DNA of 64,000 nucleotides from Sinorhizobium sp. A49. Lineage in GTDB: Bacteria > Pseudomonadota > Alphaproteobacteria > Rhizobiales > Rhizobiaceae. Every line of letters begins with the position of its first letter. The stretch's first letter is position 1. A model generated the notes under the pieces. That model saw nothing but the letters and a program-made list of their open reading frames with translations, ran no database searches and was not told the origin of the DNA. Shown here piece after piece: positions 1 through 5,725 of the stretch. The translations under genes were made by a program, and so were the position numbers. The stretch covers positions 1-64,000 of the forward strand of contig NZ_MUNW01000032.1 of assembly GCF_002002725.1 (NCBI RefSeq), in the 5' to 3' direction.

Positions 1-260
1 GTGGGGGACCTTTCTTTATCAGGGGTGGGGGAACTGACGGATTCCACCGGACTTCCACCTGTTTCCACCTGACTTCCACCGGACAAAGCGGAATTCCGTT
101 GATTGCGCTTCCGCTGGCGATCCCACTCGCGGCGCTTTTCAGCCGCGCGGTCTACGGCAGGCGCAGCTTCCCGTTCCATCTCCGAAACGGCAGCTACGAT
201 GGCATCGTGATCCATTCCTGCGGCAAGCATGTGCTTCAGGGCGGTGGCAATCACGCTCAT
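1..260 (-). CDS. Phage protein, possibly replication-related (partial; C-terminus beyond left edge)
   Basis: ATG at 260 overlaps the DUF1064 stop codon as ATGA, so both genes share a leftward operon. The visible 86 residues have a helical N-terminus (MSVIATALKHMLAAGMDHDA), a basic stretch (AEKRREWDRQRKRNQRN) and then a Gly/Ser/Pro/Thr-rich linker encoded by phased repeats. From memory, rhizobial prophages often carry such an alpha-helical plus basic plus disordered N-terminus on replication-type proteins, but the C-terminal domain that would decide this is outside the window. Function is unproven. Confidence 0.6.
   Translation of the reverse strand, partial: MSVIATALKHMLAAGMDHDAIVAAVSEMEREAAPAVDRAAEKRREWDRQRKRNQRNSALSGGSQVETGGSPVESVSSPTPDKERSP
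42..79. repeat. Four helically phased TTCCACC repeats
   Basis: TTCCACC occurs at 42-48, 53-59, 63-69 and 73-79, spacings of 11, 10 and 10 bp, inside the coding region of the partial leftward gene. They encode the Gly-Gly-Ser/Pro-Val-Glu linker on the opposite strand. Iterons inside a replication gene are known from lambda O. An origin function here is inference only. Confidence 0.5.
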
Positions 261-628
261 TTTACTACCTCGACTTCCAAGCCGTGGCAGGCTTTCATGA
301 GCTTTTGCTTGATGCGGAATACCGGAGTGACGACGCCCTTCACATCGATGACGCGGCGGCGCTTCATGGTGACGTCCCAGAAGACGAAATCCGCCCTGTA
401 GGTGCACACCAGCACGCCATTGATCGTCAGCGCATAGGAGCGCTGCATTTCGACGTGTTCGACCTCGCCCGCCCTCTGGCGGAGCTTCAGGCTGGCATAG
501 TATGCGGCCTCGGCTTTACTATCGAAGCAGATGCCATCGAGAAGCGTGCGCTGGGCCTTGTACTTGTTCCCGAGCTTCGGCTTGGCGATGGCGGCCTGGT
601 ATTGTTTCGCGGACATGTGTTCGGTCAT
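257..628 (-). CDS. DUF1064 domain protein (phage nuclease-like)
   Basis: The 123-residue protein starts at ATG 628, preceded by GGAGGTG at a good distance, which favours this start over an upstream ATG. It matches the DUF1064 pattern: NKYKAQRT near residue 20, FDSKAEAAYYASL, a central YRADFVFWD and VIDVKG. The D-x-V and D-V-K-G elements resemble a restriction-endonuclease-like nuclease core. DUF1064 proteins are typical small phage proteins proposed to act on DNA during replication or recombination. It overlaps the next leftward gene by 4 bp. Confidence 0.8.
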   Translation of the reverse strand: MTEHMSAKQYQAAIAKPKLGNKYKAQRTLLDGICFDSKAEAAYYASLKLRQRAGEVEHVEMQRSYALTINGVLVCTYRADFVFWDVTMKRRRVIDVKGVVTPVFRIKQKLMKACHGLEVEVVK

Positions 629-690
629 GCAGCACCTCCGGAACGAAGGTTGCACCCCGCCGTTATCCCGATAGCGAACAGGAGATGGCG

Positions 691-936
691 ATGATCGAAA
701 CTTGGAATGAGTGCGTAATCATCCAGCTTCCCGAGCTCGACGGTGTACAGATAGTGTGGACGCCCGCCCGGGCATCCACTCTGCTCAGTGAACATTGGCC
801 GGTCGATTATGGTGTCGCCTTTACCGATGCTCTCAATAAATGCACGGACGCGATGCTTGGCAGCTATCCGTGGGAACAGGCCAGAGATGCATTTGTGGAG
901 GCCATAGCAGAGGCAAAGGTCACCAAGCTGCACTGA
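691..936 (+). CDS. DUF982 domain protein
   Basis: This 81-residue protein begins with MIETWNECVIIQL. AGGAG ends 6 nt before ATG 691, so that start is preferred to ATG 685. The body (TPARASTLLSEHWP, then DALNKCTDAMLG and ARDAFVEAIAEAKV) fits DUF982, a small family largely restricted to Rhizobiales with no known biochemical function. It stands on the strand opposite to the flanking DUF1064 gene and looks like an accessory gene. A second DUF982 gene lies at 1470. Confidence 0.75.
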   Translation: MIETWNECVIIQLPELDGVQIVWTPARASTLLSEHWPVDYGVAFTDALNKCTDAMLGSYPWEQARDAFVEAIAEAKVTKLH

Positions 937-1043
937 CAGTTTGGCGTAGGTGTCGAGGATGGAGTGGGTCTCTATACTCATCGGCGAACCTCGCGGAACA
1001 AACACCGCCCCGTGTCAGTTGCTCCCTGAAAGAGGAGCCCGTC

Positions 1044-1382
1044 ATGAGCACAATACCGACCGAACCTATCCCGACGCCCGGCCCCGATTTGCCGCCCGGT
1101 TTCCCGCCGGACCTGCCGCAGCCGCCAATCGAGGAGCCGGAGCCAGACGTCCTTCCCGACGAGGTTCCCAACCCGAACCCGGATGAAAATGACAATCCGG
1201 CGAAGCACATGGGGCCCAAAGACCCGAAAAGGCCCTTGGAGGTCCCACCGGAGGAAACGCCCGATAGCTTGCCCGACCCAGAGCGTCCCATTGAGGAGCC
1301 CGGACCGGACGACGTCCCGGAAGAGGCGCCAGACATCACGCCAGTACCGGGCGAGGAAATTCCGGCGAAGATGGGCGATTGA
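1044..1382 (+). CDS. Proline-rich acidic low-complexity protein
   Basis: The 112-residue protein has AGAGGAG 7 nt before its ATG. It is almost entirely Pro, Glu and Asp in PxP and EEPxPD repeats, with two similar halves ending in PAKHMG and PAKMGD, which suggests internal duplication. There is no signal peptide or membrane segment and it should be disordered. It lies between two DUF982 genes on the same strand. It is not recognised as a characterised family. Confidence 0.65.
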   Translation: MSTIPTEPIPTPGPDLPPGFPPDLPQPPIEEPEPDVLPDEVPNPNPDENDNPAKHMGPKDPKRPLEVPPEETPDSLPDPERPIEEPGPDDVPEEAPDITPVPGEEIPAKMGD

Positions 1383-1469
1383 GCTTGTGTTGCTGCCACC
1401 CAGGACGGCCACCGTGGAACAGATTTCCCTAATATACGTTTGTGGGAAGCCTGCCCAACGGAGGACGCG

Positions 1470-1703
1470 ATGATCACCATCTGGGATGTAAACGTTGAGT
1501 TGAAGATTGATGACCGATTTCACGTTATCAGGAACGCCCGGGAGGCGGTCGCATTCCTGATGAAATCTTGGCCCGAGACGAAGAGTACGAGTTACGCAAG
1601 AGCTCGGAAGGCCTGCTTGGATGCGGCCAAGGGAATAGTCCCTAGTGCGGAAGCCAGGGCCGCGTTCGAAGCTGCGGCGAAGGAAGCCGGCATCCTGCGA
1701 TAA
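1470..1703 (+). CDS. DUF982 domain protein, second copy
   Basis: A 77-residue protein starts at ATG 1470 behind a GGAGG motif at 1460-1464. It has the DUF982 layout: an N-terminal strand pair (MITIWDVNVELKIDD), a central AREAVAFLMKSWP and a C-terminal helix ending ARAAFEAAAKEAGIL. It diverges clearly from the copy at 691, so the two are paralogues rather than a recent duplication. Function unknown. Confidence 0.75.
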   Translation: MITIWDVNVELKIDDRFHVIRNAREAVAFLMKSWPETKSTSYARARKACLDAAKGIVPSAEARAAFEAAAKEAGILR

Positions 1704-1738
1704 AATTGATGTCGCCCTGCCCGAGGTGAGAAACTGAA

Positions 1739-1924
1739 TCATGCCGCTGCCCCGCGCTTTTCGAGAGCAGCCAGTGATCGATTGCAGCGGTCACGCAGAC
1801 GGGTGATCACCGCAAGCTTGTGCAGCTTCACGCCGTTGTCGGCCCGGTTCATGCTGCCCTTAAGGCGGAAGATCTGGTCTTCGAGTTCTTTGATCTCTTC
1901 GCGGAGGAGGTCGACGTCGGTCAT
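1739..1924 (-). CDS. Small coiled-coil protein
   Basis: The 61-residue protein starts at ATG 1924 with TGGAG just upstream. It is nearly all helix with heptad-like hydrophobic spacing (LLREEIKELEDQIFRL), followed by a basic helix (RLRDRCNRSLAALEKR). There is no known domain. It lies in the leftward orientation of the prophage early genes, between rightward accessory genes. Function unknown. Confidence 0.55.
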   Translation of the reverse strand: MTDVDLLREEIKELEDQIFRLKGSMNRADNGVKLHKLAVITRLRDRCNRSLAALEKRGAAA

Positions 1925-2004
1925 GCTGACTCCACCATCCGGTTAACTGGAGCGCAACTTAAAGGTGGCACAACTGCCGAGACACAGCAGGCGGGGGATA
2001 AGCA

Positions 2005-2805
2005 ATGTCTTGGGGTTTCGAGCGAGGGCGGATCTACAATCGACGCGCCGATATACATGGTAGGTTCAACGGCCAGCAGCGCGGTGGGATCGTCACGCCC
2101 GCAGAGCATGGCGTCATCATTATTTTCACCGGCGAAGAAGGCGAGGTCCACGGTTATAGCGACCGGTGGCGCGACGACGGTGTCTTCGAGTACTTCGGTG
2201 AAGGCCAACTCGGTGACATGGTTATGCAGAAGGGCAACCGCGCGATTGCGGAGCATGCCGCTCAGGGCAAGAGCATTCTGCTCTTTAAAATCCTGCCGAA
2301 AGGCGTGGAGTTTGAAGACGAAATGATCTGCGAGGGCTACCAGACGCGGCGAGCACCAGATCGAGCTGGCAACATGCGTGATGCATTCGTTTTCGAGCTC
2401 CGGCCGATCGACAATGTGACAACCGTCGTCGACGGCATTCCGCCAACTACTGACAATTTGGAAGAGTTGCGAAAGCGCGCGTTCGCAGCAGCCGTTGCCA
2501 CTCCAGCCAAGTATACGTCCACAGCCTCTGTCTTCGAACGTAGCCGCGACGTGCGCGACTATGTTGTCGCACGGGCAAAAGGAGATTGCGAAGGCTGCCA
2601 GCAACCGGCGCCGTTCCTTCGCGTTAATGGCATTCCGTATCTGGAGCCTCACCATATTCGACGGCTCTCGGACGGTGGACCAGATGACCCGCGGTTCGTG
2701 ATTGCACTTTGCCCGAACTGCCACCGACGTGTTCACTCGGGCGCTGATGGCAAGGGGTACAACGCCAGGCTCCTGTCCACGATGAAAGCGATTGAAGTGA
2801 GCTGA
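2005..2805 (+). CDS. SRA-like + HNH endonuclease (probable type IV, modification-dependent restriction enzyme)
   Basis: The 266-residue protein has two parts. Residues about 7-130 (YNRRADIHGRFNGQQRGGI, GYSDRW, VFEYFGEGQLGDM) match the SRA-like domain of ScoMcrA-type proteins, which reads modified bases. Residues about 190-250 form an HNH nuclease: CEGC, the catalytic PHHIRR, then CPNCHRRVH, with two Cys pairs for a structural zinc. This architecture cleaves modified DNA in McrA-like enzymes. No methyltransferase partner is nearby, as expected for type IV. In a prophage it could exclude superinfecting phages with modified DNA. The modified base is unknown. Confidence 0.8.
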   Translation: MSWGFERGRIYNRRADIHGRFNGQQRGGIVTPAEHGVIIIFTGEEGEVHGYSDRWRDDGVFEYFGEGQLGDMVMQKGNRAIAEHAAQGKSILLFKILPKGVEFEDEMICEGYQTRRAPDRAGNMRDAFVFELRPIDNVTTVVDGIPPTTDNLEELRKRAFAAAVATPAKYTSTASVFERSRDVRDYVVARAKGDCEGCQQPAPFLRVNGIPYLEPHHIRRLSDGGPDDPRFVIALCPNCHRRVHSGADGKGYNARLLSTMKAIEVS

Positions 2806-2820
2806 GACGGTCATAGCCCC

Positions 2821-3174
2821 TCATCCCTCAGTTCCGGCGCGATCCAAAACGCCAATGAACGCGCGAAACGCAGCAACCAGCGTCCGATTTTGATCCGTTT
2901 CCGATCTCGCCAGGAGAGCATCGGCACGGTCGATGAGTTCGGAGATTTCGCGTGCTTCTTCCCGGCCATATTCAATTCCCGCCTTGTCCTCGATTTCCCG
3001 CAGTTCATCGCCGTCGATCGACACGCGCGGGTCGGCGTACCAGACGTCTTTTGTCCGTGAGATCGACCAGCCCATTTCCCGAGCGGCCACGGTGATGCGG
3101 CGCTTCACGCTCCCGAGGCTTGGCGGGGCGATGCGCTCTTTCAGAGCTGACTGGCAGAATTCAACTGTGCTCAT
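2821..3174 (-). CDS. Hypothetical prophage protein
   Basis: The likely start is ATG 3174 (MSTVEFCQSALKERIAPPSL), giving 117 residues. Upstream ATGs in frame run into the structured hairpin region and are less likely. The N-terminal half (SVKRRITVAAREMGWS, then RTKDVWYADPRV) looks like a compact helical, possibly DNA-binding, domain; the C-terminal half is two long helices. There is no strong ribosome-binding site. Family not recognised. Confidence 0.55.
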   Translation of the reverse strand: MSTVEFCQSALKERIAPPSLGSVKRRITVAAREMGWSISRTKDVWYADPRVSIDGDELREIEDKAGIEYGREEAREISELIDRADALLARSETDQNRTLVAAFRAFIGVLDRAGTEG

Positions 3175-3283
3175 TTTCGGATTTTTCCGACTGTTTTTCC
3201 GCATTTTTCCGAAGCCTCTTGTGGTTCTCTGTCCTTGTTGGAAGACAGGAGCGCCACATGGGCCGCACTTCAGAAACTGATGT

Positions 3284-3421
3284 TCGAGACGGAGGAGAAG
3301 GCCTTCCCGGGCCTTCGCCCTCCGTCTCCGGTTTGCCTCGCGGGCCAACCGTCATTCCTTTTCGCAGAGCCCCGCCGCAACTCGGCTCTGCTGCCGGTGA
3401 CGATCCCTCGTCGTCACCGGC
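3284..3421. repeat. Cluster of perfect inverted repeats (hairpin array)
   Basis: Three strong hairpins lie head to tail. One has a 10-bp stem at 3286-3295/3319-3328 enclosing a 7-bp stem at 3297-3303/3310-3316. The second has an 8-bp stem at 3364-3371/3384-3391. The third has an 11-bp stem at 3393-3403/3411-3421 with a 7-nt loop. All named arms are perfectly complementary. With the two anti-SD hairpins at 3491-3562 they form a nearly continuous structured tract. No T-run follows on either strand, so these are not plain terminators. Confidence 0.6.
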
Positions 3422-3490
3422 CATTCCCTTGGGTTCCGCTGTTCACGCCGTGGTTTTGAAGCTGGCGAACAAGCGGATCCGGTTGAGAGT

Positions 3491-3562
3491 TGAGAGCCCC
3501 AGCCGGGAGGAGGAAGACTGGGGCTCTCATTGATCGCGAAGGGAGGAGGAGCCGCGATCAAT
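3491..3562 (-). ncRNA. Cuckoo/alpha-r14-like anti-Shine-Dalgarno hairpin pair at the end of the PL operon
   Basis: Read on the minus strand, two abutting hairpins each expose CCUCCUCCC in the loop. The first has a 10-bp perfect stem (3553-3562 with 3529-3538) and a 14-nt loop. The second has a 12-bp perfect stem (3518-3529 with 3491-3502) and a 15-nt loop. The stop codon of the 39-residue ORF lies in the first stem, so the RNA is the 3' end of the CI-repressed leftward operon. CCUCCUCCC loops define the Cuckoo (CcsR) and alpha-r14 sRNA families, and Rhodobacter copies also lie 3' of a small ORF. Expression is inferred. Confidence 0.6.
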
Positions 3563-3677
3563 CCGTTGGCTGGAAGCCGTTCCGGCGAAACTGCAACTCG
3601 CAAAACAGAGCCACGCCGCCGAGCAACGGGAAGGCGAAGGCCATCGACGAGGCGAAGAGGATCTGAACGGCGATCAC
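3558..3677 (-). CDS. 39-residue membrane microprotein
   Basis: A GTG start at 3677 overlaps the stop of the GcrA-like gene as GTGA, which supports translational coupling. The product has one hydrophobic helix (VQILFASSMAFAFPLLGGVA) and a basic tail with RRNG. The stop at 3558-3560 lies inside the first anti-SD hairpin, joining the ORF physically to the sRNA-like tail. No family is recognised. It resembles small prophage membrane peptides only in general form. Confidence 0.5.
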   Translation of the reverse strand: MIAVQILFASSMAFAFPLLGGVALFCELQFRRNGFQPTD

Positions 3678-4006
3678 GCCGGCACCTCATCGAACATCGG
3701 CTTTTCAGAATGAAAGTCACCGAAGATGGAAAAGGCAGACGCGATTTCGCAGTCGGGCTTGCCGAGCCGGCGGGCATTTCCGAGGCCAGCGATGCTCCCT
3801 GCCCGGCTCTGCTGCTTCCTGGTGTTCGTCCCGGTGAACCTGCGCCCGTTCCGCCGCCCATATTCGTGGACAGCGCTTGTCGTGGCGCCGAGGTTCACCG
3901 CAATGTGGCGGGCGCTCATGCCGCATTCGATGCCGCCGTCAATTTGGGCGAGCTTCTGCTCCCGGGACGCGCGAGACCACCACGACTTTTCGTTCGTCTT
4001 GTTCAT
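3674..4006 (-). CDS. GcrA-like HTH protein
   Basis: In this 110-residue protein, residues about 9-55 (SWWSRASREQKLAQIDGG, MSARHIAVNLGATTSAVHEY) fit a GcrA-type helix-turn-helix: a Trp-rich start, then Gly-Met-Ser-x-x-x-IA-x-x-LG. GcrA is an alphaproteobacterial sigma70-associated cell-cycle regulator that responds to CcrM-methylated GANTC. Basic linkers follow, and a short C-terminal FSIFGDF segment. ATG 4006 overlaps the preceding stop (ATGA). Assignment rests on the HTH pattern only; a generic phage HTH protein is the alternative. Confidence 0.5.
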   Translation of the reverse strand: MNKTNEKSWWSRASREQKLAQIDGGIECGMSARHIAVNLGATTSAVHEYGRRNGRRFTGTNTRKQQSRAGSIAGLGNARRLGKPDCEIASAFSIFGDFHSEKPMFDEVPA

Positions 4007-4188
4007 GCTGCTGACCTTTCGACAGGCGTCGTCGGCTGCTCACAGCTTTCGCAGAAGCGCTCGATCGTTTCGTTGATGGATAGGACGCGATCGCACCGGT
4101 CGCAGACGTGGTGCGACAGACGTTCGAACTCGCGGCGCTGAAGGTGACGGGCCGCAGCAATGGAAGAAGATGACCTCATCCCAATCAT
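4003..4188 (-). CDS. Small zinc-ribbon protein
   Basis: The start ATG 4188 is fixed by its ATGA overlap with the GapR-like gene's stop; an in-frame ATG further upstream would lie well inside that gene. The 61-residue product has a treble of basic residues, then CDRC and, 18 residues on, CESC, which is a classical four-Cys zinc ribbon, and ends in PVERSAA. It sits between two putative regulators in the leftward operon. Function unknown; nucleic-acid or protein binding is plausible. Confidence 0.65.
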   Translation of the reverse strand: MIGMRSSSSIAAARHLQRREFERLSHHVCDRCDRVLSINETIERFCESCEQPTTPVERSAA

Positions 4189-5162
4189 GCCATTTCCCTT
4201 TCCTTGGCCCGCAGGCACGTTCCGCAGTGTGTTCGGCCATACCCGCCGCAGTTCTCTGGACGCTGGCAGTGTGGCCGCAGCGGAGTTGCCGGCTTGGTGA
4301 GGACAGAGGGTGCCGGGCTTTCACCGGCTTCAGCATGGGTCACGCTACCGTGTTCCGTTTCCGGCACTGCCTTACGGGCGTTTTCCGCTTCCCCACTTCT
4401 CGCCGCGAAAGAGCTTTTCGTGGAGCGGTCTATCTCGGTTGCCGTTTCCGGCGAATTGGTTGCCCGTTCAGCCTCCGGGCCAGAGGGTTCAAGATTGATG
4501 GGGTCCAACTGACCTGCGCGCGTTGCGCTGCTCTCTACATCGTCTCCTCCTGCGTTGGCGCCGTCGGTCTCCACCCCAGCGCTGTGGGATTTGATTTCGC
4601 CCTGAGTGACAGTGGCGATCTCGGTGTGCTTAGTGACGATGTTCAGGCCACCGTCGGAACGGGAAAGAATTGCAGCGATCTGCGGATCGACCGTCACCGT
4701 GATGTGGTGGCCGTCGCTATCCGTCTGGTCAATGATCATGACCGGCTCATCGTCGAGGAATTCGCCGGTAGTCGGGTCGATGCGCTCTTCGCGCTCAATC
4801 ATGGTGTCGACTGCGGTCAGCAATGCCACCCTGCCCGCGTTCGTCTGCATGGCGGTAGCGACCGTGGCGACGAGCTTTGCCGTCGGCTCGGCTTCCGGCT
4901 CGTCGAACAGATCGTGCTGGATCATGCCGAGCGCATGCAGATAGGTGTCCAGGATCGCTTCCTGTTCGGCGCGCTCGTCGGCATCCTGCTTGCGGATCGA
5001 AATGACCTTGCGCAGGATCTTGGCATCGAAGCCGGTCGATTTGGCTTCGCCGTAGACGTCCTTGATGTCGTCGGCGATTGTCTGCTTCTCAGCTTCCAGC
5101 CGCTCGATACGCTCAATGAAAGACCGGAGCTGGTCTCGCGCTACAATGTGGGCGTCAGACAT
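4185..5162 (-). CDS. GapR-family (DUF2312) protein with a ~240-residue C-terminal extension
   Basis: Residues 1-85 ([46 protein letters not shown], then [15 protein letters not shown]) match GapR/DUF2312, a nucleoid protein that encircles overtwisted AT-rich DNA and stimulates topoisomerases. GapR itself is about 90 residues. Here 240 more follow: an acidic region ([16 protein letters not shown]), a disordered Ser/Glu/Ala linker, and a terminal Cys cluster C-x5-C-x7-C-x2-C that could bind zinc. GAGGATCG precedes ATG 5162. It may serve phage replication or superhelicity. The role of the extension is unknown. Confidence 0.75.
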   Translation of the reverse strand: MSDAHIVARDQLRSFIERIERLEAEKQTIADDIKDVYGEAKSTGFDAKILRKVISIRKQDADERAEQEAILDTYLHALGMIQHDLFDEPEAEPTAKLVATVATAMQTNAGRVALLTAVDTMIEREERIDPTTGEFLDDEPVMIIDQTDSDGHHITVTVDPQIAAILSRSDGGLNIVTKHTEIATVTQGEIKSHSAGVETDGANAGGDDVESSATRAGQLDPINLEPSGPEAERATNSPETATEIDRSTKSSFAARSGEAENARKAVPETEHGSVTHAEAGESPAPSVLTKPATPLRPHCQRPENCGGYGRTHCGTCLRAKEREMA

Positions 5163-5171
5163 GGTCGATCC

Positions 5172-5417
5172 TCAGAATGGGATAAGATCGTCGGTATCCG
5201 TGAGCGGTACCGGCTTGGTGATTTCAACTCGGGAGACGGCGGGCATGCTGGCCGTGACGGCGTCCACAGCAGCGAGGACAACGAACGTGACGCCAGGGTT
5301 CGCCTTGGCGAGGCGTGCCGCCTGAATCTGGGCGCCGGCCTTGCTCAGATGCTCGTATCGAGGAGCGCCCTGACCGAGGCCGTAGACCATCCAAAACTTT
5401 GCGATGGGCTGGCTCAT
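5172..5417 (-). CDS. Small hypothetical prophage protein
   Basis: The 81-residue protein begins MSQPIAKFWMVYGLGQGAPRY and contains an alternating hydrophobic core (VTFVVLAAVDAV), suggesting a small alpha/beta fold. ATG 5417 overlaps the stop of the upstream HTH gene (ATGA), and the gap to the GapR-like gene is 10 bp, so it belongs to the leftward operon. No known domain. Confidence 0.6.
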   Translation of the reverse strand: MSQPIAKFWMVYGLGQGAPRYEHLSKAGAQIQAARLAKANPGVTFVVLAAVDAVTASMPAVSRVEITKPVPLTDTDDLIPF

Positions 5418-5650
5418 CGGGCCACCTTCGAGACAGGCAGGAAATCAGTTTCGCGGATATCGATACCCCTCGCCTTTGCGGCGAGGAGGATGTCGTCGAT
5501 GTGCCAGTGGGGAATAACCCCGCCAGTCCCGCCCTTCTCCTTCGGCTTCCGCCAGCGCATGACCGAATGCACAGTCACGTCCGCCGCCTCTGCCAATGGC
5601 TTAAGGCCTTTGAATTTCGTGATGATCGTGTTCGCTGGCTCGCATCTCAT
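5414..5650 (-). CDS. carph-isopro HTH protein (Cro-like position, first gene of PL operon)
   Basis: The 78-residue protein has a lambda-type HTH (IITKFKGLKPLAEAADVTVH, then VMRWRKPKEKGGTGGVIPHW). It matches the carph-isopro group of Cro/YdaS-like proteins. It is divergent from the repressor and first in its operon, the position of Cro. The predicted -10 (TACATT) lies 6 bp before the ATG, placing transcription start at or next to the A of ATG, and there is no Shine-Dalgarno motif. The mRNA may therefore be leaderless. Confidence 0.75.
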   Translation of the reverse strand: MRCEPANTIITKFKGLKPLAEAADVTVHSVMRWRKPKEKGGTGGVIPHWHIDDILLAAKARGIDIRETDFLPVSKVAR

Positions 5651-5656
5651 GAAGGC

Positions 5657-5709
5657 AATGTACGATAACCATACAGAGTGCGCAAGCGATGATGTACGAT
5701 TTTCTTAAC
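5657..5709 (-). promoter_or_regulatory. Leftward early promoter PL with operators O1 and O2
   Basis: On the minus strand, a -35 TTGCGC (5680-5685) and -10 TACATT (5657-5662) are separated by 17 bp. Operator O1 is TGTACGATAACCATACA at 5659-5675, over the -10/spacer. O2 is TGTACGATTTTCTTAAC at 5693-5709, 8 bp upstream of the -35. Both fit the 17-bp palindrome TGTACGATTTTCGTACA, and their starts are 34 bp apart. The layout is identical at 7308-7360. Binding by the CI-like repressor is inferred. Confidence 0.75.
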
Positions 5710-5725
5710 GGCAATTGGTCGGCAA

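Noticed and set aside
3393-3421. 11-bp hairpin as a terminator of the leftward operon
   Set aside because: No T-run follows on the minus strand, and other hairpins of the same kind lie beside it.
3258-3533. Plus-strand ORF of 91 codons with AGGAG at a good distance
   Set aside because: Its product is low-complexity and it runs through five perfect hairpins, so the region is better explained as structured RNA. It remains possible.
4170-5708. 512-codon plus-strand ORF
   Set aside because: It is antisense to the GapR-like and HTH genes; codon third positions favour the minus-strand reading and it has no domain.
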